From: Rahnella ecdela
GTDB taxonomy: Bacteria > Pseudomonadota > Gammaproteobacteria > Enterobacterales > Enterobacteriaceae
Length of the DNA: 64,000 nucleotides
Direction: 5' to 3'
Assembly: GCF_019049625.1 (NCBI RefSeq)
Contig: NZ_JAFMOY010000128.1
Coordinates: 1 to 64,000, forward strand
A model generated the notes under the pieces. That model worked only from the letters and a program-made list of their open reading frames with translations. It searched no databases and had not been told where the DNA came from. This document shows, piece after piece, positions 26,653-35,130 of this stretch. Position numbers and translations under genes: made by a program. How positions within the stretch are numbered: the first letter of the stretch is position 1; every line of letters begins with the position of its first letter.

Positions 26653-26956
26653 CGTACATAGGCTCCTCTGAGGAATAAGTTCTCGCCAAAATAACCGACG
26701 TTCCTGCTTAATGATGAAGGAATTTCAATATCCTTATTGTTATGAATTCACGCACCGTGAATTATATTTCACAGCGAGCCGGTTGTGATAAAACATTCAT
26801 TAAATAAATAGTTTACTAACAATGAATAATAACAGGAAAAAGAAAGGAAGGTATTTTATAAATATCAGAACTGAGATAACTGCGGAGATTATTGAGTATT
26901 CTTTCTGCGGCATGAGTAATCAACTCATCGCCGCAAAAAGAAATTTAAACCAGTCA
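26653..26956. other. AT-rich gene-free spacer
   Basis: About 300 bases between the tandem secreted-protein genes and the efflux-pump gene. It should hold the promoter of the pair (right half, 26655-26860). No ORF, repeat or clear terminator was seen beyond short inverted stretches. Confidence 0.5.
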
Positions 26957-28456
26957 CTATTTCTTCAGCACCGCATCTTTTTGCAGCAGTGAAAGGACAA
27001 ACGCCAGCACCATCACGCATGCGGCAATCAGATACACCGAGTGCAGCGCAGAACCGAAAGACTGCAAATAATCATCGCGGATGGCGGCCGGGAGTTCCTG
27101 CACGGCCTGCGCGCCCATCGAACGCGGAAGGACTGTGCCTTCGGGGATCCGCGCTATCAGCTGATCACGCAGAACGTGAGTGAAAATCGCGCCAAACATC
27201 GCCACACCGATGGAACCGCCAATCGAGCGGAACAAGGTGACGCCGGACGTCGCCACGCCCATCTGTTTCATCGAAACCGAGTTTTGCACCGCCAGCACCA
27301 GCACCTGCATCACCATCCCCAGACCGAAACCGAGTACGCCGATATAGAGATACAACATATGCACCGGCGTACTGACTTTCAGAAAGCCCAGCAGCACCAT
27401 GCCGGCGAAACTCAGCAACGTCCCGATAATCGGGAAGATGCGATAACGACCGATGCGGCTGATCAGACGCCCGCTGATAATCGAACTGACCAGCAACGCC
27501 CCCATCAGCGGCAGCAATTGCATCCCCGCTTGCGACGGCGACGAACCTTTCACTACCTGCAAATACAGCGGCAGGAAAGTCATCGAGCCCATCAGCGACA
27601 TCCCGATGATGAAACTTATCGCGCAACTGAGCAGGAAGGTGCGGTCGCGGAACAGGCCCAGCGGAATGATCGGCTCTGCCGCCAGTGTCTCTTCATAAAT
27701 AAAGCCGCCCAGCGTCACCAGTCCGAAGGCCAGAATGCACCACAGCTGCGGATCGGACCACTGATACACCGTGCCGCCTTCGCTGGTGAACAAAATGATG
27801 CAGGTCAGTGCCGCCGCGAGATACCCCGCGCCGAGAAAATCGATTTCATGGCGGATACGCGCGCTTTGCGATTTCAGCGCCACGCCGATAACCAGCAGGG
27901 CAAAAATACCCAGCGGCAGGTTGATATAGAAAATCCAGCGCCAGGAAATATGTTCAACCAGAAAACCGCCGATCAGCGGCCCGATGACTGTCGCCAGACC
28001 AAATACGCCGCCGAACAGGCCCTGGTATTTCCCGCGTTCTGACGGCGGAATGACATCGCCGACCGCTGCCATGCTGACCACCATCAGCCCGCCGCCGCCC
28101 AGCCCCTGCAGCGCGCGCATCAGGATTAATTGGGTCATGTTTTGCGCCAGTCCGCACAATACCGAACCGATAAGGAACACGACAATCGCCGTTTGCAGCA
28201 CGATTTTGCGCCCGAGCAGGTCACCAAACTTACCGTACAGCGGCACCACTATCGTGGAAGCCAGCAGATAAGAGGTCACAACCCATGAAAGCTGATCAAG
28301 CCCGCCGAGTTCACTGACGATGGTCGGCAGCGCGGTTGACACTATCGTCTGGTCAAGTGCGGCCAGCAGCATCACCAGCATCAGCGCGGAGAATAGCAGC
28401 TTTATCGAAGGCTTCTGTTCCGTCACATCGCTCTGTGCCGAATTTATTGTCGTCAT
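26957..28456 (-). CDS. MFS drug exporter, DHA2 family (14 transmembrane helices)
   Basis: The 499-residue inner-membrane protein has the DHA2/EmrB-QacA plan: about 14 hydrophobic segments, motif D1-like [13 protein letters not shown] near residue 40, motif A [10 protein letters not shown] near 76, and motif C-like Gly-Pro-Leu-Ile-Gly-Gly near 155. Such proteins expel toxic or drug compounds with proton exchange. It is divergent from a TetR gene that very likely represses it. No membrane-fusion (EmrA) partner is adjacent, so it probably acts alone. Confidence 0.93.
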   Translation of the reverse strand: MTTINSAQSDVTEQKPSIKLLFSALMLVMLLAALDQTIVSTALPTIVSELGGLDQLSWVVTSYLLASTIVVPLYGKFGDLLGRKIVLQTAIVVFLIGSVLCGLAQNMTQLILMRALQGLGGGGLMVVSMAAVGDVIPPSERGKYQGLFGGVFGLATVIGPLIGGFLVEHISWRWIFYINLPLGIFALLVIGVALKSQSARIRHEIDFLGAGYLAAALTCIILFTSEGGTVYQWSDPQLWCILAFGLVTLGGFIYEETLAAEPIIPLGLFRDRTFLLSCAISFIIGMSLMGSMTFLPLYLQVVKGSSPSQAGMQLLPLMGALLVSSIISGRLISRIGRYRIFPIIGTLLSFAGMVLLGFLKVSTPVHMLYLYIGVLGFGLGMVMQVLVLAVQNSVSMKQMGVATSGVTLFRSIGGSIGVAMFGAIFTHVLRDQLIARIPEGTVLPRSMGAQAVQELPAAIRDDYLQSFGSALHSVYLIAACVMVLAFVLSLLQKDAVLKK

Positions 28457-28475
28457 GATGACATCCTGACTTGTA

Positions 28476-28497
28476 ATTAATTAACTGTATAATTAAT
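28476..28497. promoter_or_regulatory. Candidate TetR operator: 8-6-8 AT-rich inverted repeat
   Basis: ATTAATTA (28476-28483) is mirrored by TAATTAAT (28490-28497) in the 83-base gap between the divergent pump and TetR genes. Position and symmetry fit an autoregulatory operator. The sequence is AT-rich, so chance symmetry is not excluded. Confidence 0.6.
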
Positions 28498-28539
28498 ATT
28501 GAAGCATCAAATTCATCTGGTCAATGGATCAAACCCCTT

Positions 28540-29241
28540 ATGGCAGACAGAAAAATCTCAGAAATGGCAGGATCCGCACAAAAGGATCAAAATGAAGCCA
28601 CCACGCCTGCCCGTCGTCCGGGTCGCCCGCGCAGCGCCAAGCAAGGTGAAGATAAGCGCGAACTGCTGCTGGATGCCGCCCTGAAACTGTTTGCCCAATA
28701 CGGCATTGCCGAAACGCCGCTGAGCATGATTGCCAAAGAAGCGGGCGTCACCACCGCCATGCTGCATTACTATTTCAAAACCCGCGAACAGCTGCTGGAC
28801 GTGATGATTGATGAACGTTTTCAGCCGGTTCGCGCCGGTTTTACCGACATTTTCGAAACTCACGCCGACGATCCACTGATGGCGATCACCAACATGGCGC
28901 AGTGTATGATTGATGCCGCAGAAAAATATCCGTGGGTGGCGCCGTTGTGGGTGCGCGAGGTGATCAGTGAAAGCGGCATGCTGAAAAAACGCATGGAAGA
29001 ACGTAACGGCGACAAGAACCGCAAAATTGTGCAGGAATGCATTACCCGCTGGCAGGCCGAAGGACGGCTGAATCCGGATCTGAATCCGGCATTACTGTTC
29101 ATTTCACTGTTCGGGCTGACGCTGTTCCCGATGGCCTCAATGAAAATGCGGCAGGAAGGTGCGTCGCCGATTTCTCCCGATATGTTGCGTAAACACGTCG
29201 CTCTTTTGCTGTTCCACGGCGTTGCACCGCAAAAGCCGTAA
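28540..29241 (+). CDS. TetR-family transcriptional repressor
   Basis: The 233-residue protein has an N-terminal basic, disordered extension (residues 1-35, Ala-Arg-Arg-Pro-Gly-Arg-Pro-Arg-Ser), then the TetR helix-turn-helix (38-85: Leu-Leu-Leu-Asp-Ala-Ala-Leu-Lys-Leu-Phe, Ala-Gly-Val-Thr-Thr-Ala-Met-Leu-His-Tyr-Tyr-Phe) and a helical ligand-binding domain. It is divergent from the DHA2 pump and should repress it and itself. The start could also be the Met eight codons later (28564), since neither has a clear ribosome-binding site. Confidence 0.92.
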   Translation: MADRKISEMAGSAQKDQNEATTPARRPGRPRSAKQGEDKRELLLDAALKLFAQYGIAETPLSMIAKEAGVTTAMLHYYFKTREQLLDVMIDERFQPVRAGFTDIFETHADDPLMAITNMAQCMIDAAEKYPWVAPLWVREVISESGMLKKRMEERNGDKNRKIVQECITRWQAEGRLNPDLNPALLFISLFGLTLFPMASMKMRQEGASPISPDMLRKHVALLLFHGVAPQKP

Positions 29242-29301
29242 GCGAAATTCTGGCAAGCGCGGGGATAGCCGCGCAACTCTCTTAAATCCCTCTTTTTTGT
29301 A

Positions 29302-30588
29302 ATGAAAAATACTGCGCAGACTCCTTTATCATGTAACGAAATTGTTGCTGTTACTCAGGGAATGCCGTTTAACATGAAGGGAATGCCACCGCTGATCCTC
29401 GCTCTGCTCACCAGTTCGTTAGTACTTACTATCGGACGGGGAGTCACGCTGCCGTTTATGACTATTTACCTGACTGAGCACTATCATCTGCTGCCGAAAA
29501 GTGTCGGGATTATTCTCGGGGCCAGTCTGGCGATCGGTATTCTGAGCAGTCTGTACGGTGGCTATCTGGTGGATAAATTCAATCACCGGACGCTGATTAC
29601 CGTCTCCGTCAGCCTGTTTGGTCTGAGCTTTTTACTGCTGCCGTTTCTGCCCAATGTGACCGGTGTGCTGCTGGTTCTGGCATTGCTGAATGCCTCTTAC
29701 GCCCTGCTCAGCATTACGCTCAAAGCCTGTATCGCCAGCTGGTTGCCGGTGGAAAAGCGGGTGAAAGCCTTTTCGATGAACTACACGCTGGTCAACGTCG
29801 GCTGGGCGGTGGGATCTTCGCTGGGTGTCTGGCTGGCGGGTTTCAGCCCGATGCTGCCGTTTGTGATATCCGGTGTTCTGGCGCTGGGCACCGTGATTTC
29901 CCTGACCTGGGGATTGCGTAATATTCCACATAATCCGCCGCAGACGTCGATTGAACAAAAACCGTTGCCCAAACCTAATCTGCGCCAGACGCTGAGCATT
30001 CTCGCGCACGACCGCCGCCTGATTTACTTCACCCTGGGCAGTACGCTGGGATCGATTGTATTCGGGCAGTTTGCCGGTTATCTGTCGCAATATCTGATTC
30101 TGGTCTCGAACGCTGCGTTCGCGTACAAAATCATCGGCGCGGTGATGATCACCAACGCCGTGATTGTTATCGCTTTCCAGTACGTATTAAGCAGCCGGAT
30201 GAAGCAAAATACTCTGCTGAAATGGCTGCTGCTCGGTACCCTGTTCTTCATCATTGGCCTGATTGGCTTTATGACCGCCGGACAATCGGTGCTGTTCTGG
30301 GTGATCGCCATGGCGATTTTCAGCTTCGGTGAACTGATCGTCATTCCGGTGGAATACATGTTTATCGACTTTATCGCACCGGAAAACATGAAGGGCAGCT
30401 ACTACGGGATGCAGAACCTGAGCAATCTCGGCGGCGCAATCAATCCGGTCATGTGCGGTTTTCTGCTCAGTTACGCCGCACCTCCGGTGATGTTCATCGC
30501 ACTGATCGCCTCCGCGGTTGGCGGTCTGGTGTTCTTCTGGATGGGGCACCGGCTGGCGGCTAATACAGCGCGCGCGCCTGTTGTTTAA
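29302..30588 (+). CDS. MFS transporter, YdeE-like
   Basis: The protein of up to 428 residues has about 12 hydrophobic segments and resembles E. coli YdeE, a sugar/dipeptide-export-type MFS protein: Leu-Thr-Ile-Gly-Arg-Gly-Val-Thr-Leu-Pro-Phe-Met-Thr-Ile-Tyr-Leu at about 40-56 and motif A-like Gly-Gly-Tyr-Leu-Val-Asp-Lys-Phe-Asn-His-Arg. The true start may be one of the Met codons at residues 21, 25 or 28, because the first 25 residues are not membrane-like. It follows the TetR gene by 60 bases and may be co-transcribed. Substrate unknown. Confidence 0.88.
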   Translation: MKNTAQTPLSCNEIVAVTQGMPFNMKGMPPLILALLTSSLVLTIGRGVTLPFMTIYLTEHYHLLPKSVGIILGASLAIGILSSLYGGYLVDKFNHRTLITVSVSLFGLSFLLLPFLPNVTGVLLVLALLNASYALLSITLKACIASWLPVEKRVKAFSMNYTLVNVGWAVGSSLGVWLAGFSPMLPFVISGVLALGTVISLTWGLRNIPHNPPQTSIEQKPLPKPNLRQTLSILAHDRRLIYFTLGSTLGSIVFGQFAGYLSQYLILVSNAAFAYKIIGAVMITNAVIVIAFQYVLSSRMKQNTLLKWLLLGTLFFIIGLIGFMTAGQSVLFWVIAMAIFSFGELIVIPVEYMFIDFIAPENMKGSYYGMQNLSNLGGAINPVMCGFLLSYAAPPVMFIALIASAVGGLVFFWMGHRLAANTARAPVV

Positions 30589-30763
30589 GGGTTTCCATCA
30601 GTCCGACATAAGGATAAGGGCCGTAGCTCAACCGACTGATACCCGCCGCAGTGAGTTCAGCCAGCGGCGGCGTCAGGCTGCTGGCCATGATGTTGTATAA
30701 AACGACCGGATTATATTTCTGGTGAAGCTCTGAAAATGACACTGCCTGACTTTGCTGACTCAT
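30560..30763 (-). pseudogene. Internally deleted remnant of an isocitrate-lyase/PEP-mutase-family gene
   Basis: The 67-codon frame begins MSQQSQAVSFSELHQKY, like the N-terminus of PEP-mutase-family proteins (Phe-x-x-Leu-His-Gln), and then continues directly with a C-terminal end: Ile-Met-Ala-Ser-Ser-Leu-Thr-Pro-Pro-Leu-Ala-Glu-Leu-Thr-Ala-Ala-Gly-Ile-Ser-Arg-Leu-Ser-Tyr-Gly-Pro. Full proteins have roughly 250-290 residues, so about 190 central residues with the catalytic core are missing, apparently by one in-frame deletion near residues 20-25. A good ribosome-binding site (GAGGAG) remains, 15 bases after the ada stop. Its end overlaps the MFS gene by 29 bases. Confidence 0.65.
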
Positions 30764-30777
30764 ACCCTGCTCCTCGT

Positions 30778-31836
30778 TTAGCGGCTTAGCGCCATTCTTC
30801 GTTCGTGTTCAATCAGCCATCGCTTGCGCCATAATCCGCCGCCGTAACCGGTCAGCGAACCGTCGGCACCGATTACGCGATGACAAGGGATCAGAATTGA
30901 AATCTGGTTAGCGCCATTTGCCCTGGCGACGGCGCGGGACGCCGTTGCCTGCCCGATATCTGCCGCCAGCGCGGAATAACTGCGCAGTTCGCCCGCCGGA
31001 ATGGCTCTGAGCGCATCCCAGACTTTACGGGTAAACACCGAGCCGAACTCTGCCAGGGGCGTGACAAACGTCTGTTTCCCGCCCGCGAAATATGCCGCCA
31101 GTTCCTGCCCCGCCTGAACAATCAGCGCGTTGCGGCCAAAAACGATTTCAGATGACGTCAGCTGTTTCAGCCGCTCAATTTCATTGGGCAGTGCCGGGCG
31201 GTCAATAAACTCCAGCAGATAAAGGGCATCGTGGCTGGCAATCGCCAGCATCGAACCGATCGGCGTATCCAGCCAGTCAGCTTTAAGAAACTGATGCTTT
31301 CTGACCTGACTGGGATTGAGCCCGATTTGCCGGGTGATGGCCGCACGAAATCCGCTGCCAGATTCAAAACTGGCATCCAGTTGTGCCTCAATCACCTGCT
31401 CCCCTCCGGTCAGCGCATCGACACCTTTCCCTACCCTGCGCAGGCGTGCCATCTCCAGAAAAGTGATGCCAAATTGCCGCTTAAAAGCCCGGCGGACGGT
31501 GGAAGGGTCGACGTTCAGCGCCTGTACATCGCCTTCGCTCCATCTTTTGTCAGGCTCATTTTCCAGCGCAGTCAGCAATTTCAGCACCAGCGGATCTTTT
31601 TCACCGCCCTGCATCAGCGGGCGGCAGCGTTTGCACGGCCGGAATCCGGCTTCCAGCGCGCTGACCATCGACGGATAAAACACCGAGTTCTCTCGCTTGG
31701 GTTTGCGGGCCGGACAGGTCAGCCGGCAGAAAATACCGGTGCTTTTCACGCCGACAAAGGCAAAGCCGTCATAGGCCGGATCACGGGCAATCAGCGCAGC
31801 ATAAAGGACATCATCGTCAGGCAAATCGAAGAGCAT
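30778..31836 (-). CDS. ada: Ada: alkylation-response regulator and O6-methylguanine-DNA methyltransferase
   Basis: The 352-residue protein has the three Ada parts: an N-terminal zinc domain with Cys37, Cys41, Cys68 and Cys71 that takes methyl groups from phosphotriesters, an AraC-type DNA-binding region (about 90-180), and a C-terminal methyltransferase with active-site Pro-Cys-His-Arg-Val (Cys318). Methylation of the first Cys turns it into an activator of repair genes. alkB, which follows ada in E. coli, is absent; a PEP-mutase remnant lies there. No clear Ada box (AAAGCGCA) was seen upstream. Confidence 0.95.
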   Translation of the reverse strand: MLFDLPDDDVLYAALIARDPAYDGFAFVGVKSTGIFCRLTCPARKPKRENSVFYPSMVSALEAGFRPCKRCRPLMQGGEKDPLVLKLLTALENEPDKRWSEGDVQALNVDPSTVRRAFKRQFGITFLEMARLRRVGKGVDALTGGEQVIEAQLDASFESGSGFRAAITRQIGLNPSQVRKHQFLKADWLDTPIGSMLAIASHDALYLLEFIDRPALPNEIERLKQLTSSEIVFGRNALIVQAGQELAAYFAGGKQTFVTPLAEFGSVFTRKVWDALRAIPAGELRSYSALAADIGQATASRAVARANGANQISILIPCHRVIGADGSLTGYGGGLWRKRWLIEHERRMALSR

Positions 31837-31951
31837 GATTTCACTCGCAGACTGTAAACATGAGGAAAAGCATAGGGGAATTTGAGCAGGAGAAGCGACG
31901 TTTTTCGGGCGTTGATTTAACTCTTTCCGTTAACGCTTTCCGGCAAGAGTG

Positions 31952-31986
31952 TCCGTGCCCGGCGCGATACCGGGCACGGATATTTT
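31952..31986. terminator. Strong hairpin between dcp and ada
   Basis: TCCGTGCCCGG and CCGGGCACGGA form a perfect 11-bp stem around a seven-base loop, with TATTTTTT next to it on the plus strand. A similar CGTGCCCGG / GGCACGG stem follows yhjE at 60071-60100. In the dcp direction the hairpin lacks a T run, so dcp-ada read-through is possible. Confidence 0.6.
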
Positions 31987-34140
31987 TTACTCTTCCAGAC
32001 CGCGGTTTTTCAGCATCGGTTCAATCGACGGTGCTTTTCCGCGCCAGGTTTCATAGAGCTTTTCGAGGTCTTCGCTGTTACCGCGTGAGAGGATCTGATC
32101 ACGGAATTTCTGGCCATTTTCCCGCGTCAGGCCCCCCTGTTCAGTGATACCCGCAAACGCGTCATCGGCCAACATTTCGGTCCACAGATAGGCGTAATAA
32201 CCGGCCGCATAGCCGTTACCCCAGATGTGCTGGAAATAGCTGGAACGGTAGCGTGGCGGCACATACGCCAGATTCACTTGGTCTTTTGCCAGCGAATCCG
32301 CCTCGAACTTATCGACATCCTGCTGCGGCACGTCTGCACTCAGGCTGTGCCAGTGCATGTCCAGCAACGCAGCGGCCAGAAGCTCGGTCATGTCATAACC
32401 CTTGTTGAACTTGCTGGCCTTCTCGATTTTGTCCTGTAACGCCTGCGGCATCACTTCACCGGTCTGGTAGTGTTTAGCGAAATGAGTAAACACTTTCGGA
32501 TCACTTGCCCAGTGCTCGTTAAACTGCGACGGAAATTCGACAAAATCGCGCGGCGTCGCGGTGCCGGAAAGCCCCGGGTATTCCTGACTGGCAAACAGGC
32601 CGTGCAGCGTATGACCAAACTCATGGAACATGGTGATGACGTCATCCCACGACAGCAGCGCCGGTTGCCCCGCCGCCGGTTTCTGGAAGTTTGCCACGTT
32701 GTAAATTACCGGCTTGTTGCCCAGCAGTTTCGACTGATCGACATAGTTGCTCATCCACGCACCGCCGCCTTTATTATCGCGCTGATAATAGTCGGCATAG
32801 AACAGCGCCATCGATTTACCGTCTTTATCGAACACTTCGAAAACCCGCACATCGGGGTTATAGACCGGCAGGTCTTTGCGTTCCTTAAAAGTGATGCCAT
32901 ACAGCAGGTTAGCGGCATAAAACACGCCATTCTCTAGCACATTGTTCAGCTCGAAATAGGGTTTGATCTGCGCGTCGTCCAGATCATATTTCTCTTTGCG
33001 TACCTGCTGCGCGTAATGCTGCCAGTCCCAGGCAGCCATTTTGAAGCCGCCCTTCTGTTTATCGATTTCCGCCTGAATATCCTGCGCCTCACGCTGTGCG
33101 CGGGCGGTCGCTGCCGGCACAATTTTGTGCATAAAATCCAGCGCGGCCTGCGGCGTTTTCGCCATCTGGTCTTCCAGCTTCCACGCCGCATAGCTCGGGA
33201 AACCCAGCACCTGAGCCTGCTGCGCACGCACTTTTGCCAGCTTCGCAATCAGTTCGCGGGTGTCATTCGCATCGCCCTTTTCGGCGCGATTAATGGATGC
33301 TTCATACAACGCCTTTCGCGTATCGCGGTCATCCAGCGACTGCAATAACGGCTGCTGAGTCGTATTTTGCAGCACCAGAAGCCAGGCGTTATCCAGCTTA
33401 CGGTCTTTGGCGGCCTGCGCGGCAGCCGACAATTCGGCCTCGCTAAGCCCGGAAAGCTGCGCTTTGTCCTTCACCGTCAGCCCGCCCGCTTTGGTCGCGG
33501 CCAGTAATTTGTTGGTGAACTGGGTACTGAGCGTCGCGGCCTGCTGATTCAGCGCCTTAAGTTTGTCTTTATCTGCATCGGAAAGATTGGCACCTGCGAG
33601 CTCAAAATCTTTAAATGTCACTTCAATCAGGCGTTGCGATTCCGGCGAAATTTTCAGGCTGCCACGCTGGTCATACACCGCTTTCAGGCGTGCAAACAGT
33701 TTGCTGTTGAGATGGATACTGTCATCCATCGCGGCCAGTTTTGGCGACGTATCTTCGTCAATTTTTTGCAGCGTGTCGTTGGTGTTCGCGCCGGTCATCG
33801 CGCCAAAAATATTTTGTACGCGTTGCAGCATGACGCCGGATTTTTCCAGCGCCACATAGGTATTTTCAAACGTTGGCGGCGCGCTGTCGCTGGCAATTTT
33901 ATCCACTTCAGCGAGTTTCTGGCGGATGCCTTCGAGAATGGCCGGTTCATAATCGCTGTCTTTATAGAGATTAAATTGCGGCGCCTGATATTCCAGCGGG
34001 CTGGATTTTAGAAATGGGTTATCGGCATTGATGGCGTGATTCATAGCATGCTCCTGCGTGGCGGGCTGCGCGGTTTCCGCAGCCCCTGCAAACTGGCTGA
34101 CAGCCAGGCTGGTTGCCAAAAAGAGAGATGACAAACGCAT
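31987..34140 (-). CDS. dcp: Peptidyl-dipeptidase Dcp (M3 family), exported form
   Basis: The 717-residue enzyme removes C-terminal dipeptides. It has a signal peptide (Leu-Phe-Leu-Ala-Thr-Ser-Leu-Ala-Val-Ser-Gln-Phe-Ala-Gly-Ala-Ala, cleavage near residue 20), placing it in the periplasm, and the zinc motif His-Glu-Phe-Gly-His-Thr-Leu-His near residue 510. The E. coli protein is 681 residues and lacks such a leader; the extra length here is N-terminal. It is distinct from the cytoplasmic PrlC encoded at 9164-11224. It stands 150 bases upstream of ada in the same direction, separated by a hairpin. Confidence 0.93.
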   Translation of the reverse strand: MRLSSLFLATSLAVSQFAGAAETAQPATQEHAMNHAINADNPFLKSSPLEYQAPQFNLYKDSDYEPAILEGIRQKLAEVDKIASDSAPPTFENTYVALEKSGVMLQRVQNIFGAMTGANTNDTLQKIDEDTSPKLAAMDDSIHLNSKLFARLKAVYDQRGSLKISPESQRLIEVTFKDFELAGANLSDADKDKLKALNQQAATLSTQFTNKLLAATKAGGLTVKDKAQLSGLSEAELSAAAQAAKDRKLDNAWLLVLQNTTQQPLLQSLDDRDTRKALYEASINRAEKGDANDTRELIAKLAKVRAQQAQVLGFPSYAAWKLEDQMAKTPQAALDFMHKIVPAATARAQREAQDIQAEIDKQKGGFKMAAWDWQHYAQQVRKEKYDLDDAQIKPYFELNNVLENGVFYAANLLYGITFKERKDLPVYNPDVRVFEVFDKDGKSMALFYADYYQRDNKGGGAWMSNYVDQSKLLGNKPVIYNVANFQKPAAGQPALLSWDDVITMFHEFGHTLHGLFASQEYPGLSGTATPRDFVEFPSQFNEHWASDPKVFTHFAKHYQTGEVMPQALQDKIEKASKFNKGYDMTELLAAALLDMHWHSLSADVPQQDVDKFEADSLAKDQVNLAYVPPRYRSSYFQHIWGNGYAAGYYAYLWTEMLADDAFAGITEQGGLTRENGQKFRDQILSRGNSEDLEKLYETWRGKAPSIEPMLKNRGLEE

Positions 34141-34327
34141 TTCAGTCTTCCTTATCTGAGTGAGAGAAGTGCTCCGTTAAGTCCTTGAGAATAGACCTCA
34201 CTTGCCGATCCGGCAAAAGGCAAACGTAGGTAAATCGTGTTATTACGAGGCGGATTCCATATTTTCACTAAATGTTTTCTGTCAGGATACCGGCCTTAGC
34301 AGGGCATAAAAGAAGACAGAGGATCCG

Positions 34328-34984
34328 ATGATCAAAGACCAGACTTTCAGAGACCAGCGTTTTAGCATGAGGCAATTTACCGGCGAAACGCTGGAGAATT
34401 GCCGCTTTTACCGTTGCCGTTTCGACAGCGCCGATCTCTCAGAAACGGCCTTCGTCGATTGTCTGTTTTACGATGATGAAGAACAAAAAGGCTGCTCTTT
34501 TCAGCATGCAAAATTGCAGGATGCCAGTTTCAAACGTTGCGACCTGACGATGGCGGATTTTAAAAACGCTCAGGCACTGGGTTGTGAAATCCGCGAATGC
34601 AAAGCCACCGGCGCAGATTTCAGCGGCGCAAGTTTTATGAATATGATCACCTCACGCACCTGGTTTTGCAGCGCGTTCATGACCAAAAACAACTTCAGTT
34701 ACGCCAACTTCAGCAAAGTCATTCTGGAGAAATGCGAGCTGTGGGAAAACCGCTGGACCGGCGCGAATGTACAGGGCGCTAACTTCAGCGGCTCCGACCT
34801 CTCCGGCGGCGAATTCACCGAGTTCGACTGGAATAACGTCAATATCACCCATTGCGACCTGACAAACTCAGATCTGGGCGAACTGAACATCCGCAAAGTC
34901 AGTCTCGATGGCGTGAAAATCGACGACTGGCAGCAAAGCCATTTGCTGGAAAAGCTGGGGGTGATTGTGATTCATTCGAAATGA
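34328..34984 (+). CDS. qnr: Qnr-family pentapeptide-repeat protein (quinolone-resistance type)
   Basis: The 218-residue protein has the exact Qnr length and nearly unbroken five-residue repeats of the A(D/N)LXX type. Long stretches agree with plasmid-borne Qnr proteins, such as Gly-Ala-Ser-Phe-Met-Asn-Met-Ile-Thr, Thr-Trp-Phe-Cys-Ser-Ala, Leu-Glu-Lys-Cys-Glu-Leu-Trp-Glu-Asn-Arg-Trp and Ser-Gly-Ser-Asp-Leu-Ser-Gly-Gly-Glu-Phe. Qnr mimics DNA and protects gyrase and topoisomerase IV from quinolones. No LexA box of the qnrB type was found upstream. The gene has a good ribosome-binding site (AGAGGAT). The natural role is unknown. Confidence 0.93.
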   Translation: MIKDQTFRDQRFSMRQFTGETLENCRFYRCRFDSADLSETAFVDCLFYDDEEQKGCSFQHAKLQDASFKRCDLTMADFKNAQALGCEIRECKATGADFSGASFMNMITSRTWFCSAFMTKNNFSYANFSKVILEKCELWENRWTGANVQGANFSGSDLSGGEFTEFDWNNVNITHCDLTNSDLGELNIRKVSLDGVKIDDWQQSHLLEKLGVIVIHSK

Positions 34985-35130
34985 GAGGTTTTGAAATAGC
35001 GGTATGCGAAGTGACAGGGATTGAATTATGCATTTTGAAAACCGAAAAGTGCGCTTCTCCCCCACCCGTCATCAGAATCTCATCACTCTATGCTATAAAA
35101 GGCATTCGCTTTAGCCACTAAATTAACCTC

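Noticed and set aside
31837-31986. Ada box upstream of ada
   Set aside because: No AAAGCGCA-like sequence is present in the gap.
34141-34327. LexA box before the qnr gene
   Set aside because: The only CTGT (34279) is not followed by ACAG at eight bases, so the qnrB-type SOS control is not supported.
34985-35130. TPP riboswitch upstream of the CytX-like gene
   Set aside because: No CTGATGAGA-type core or the paired P-stems were found in the short gap.
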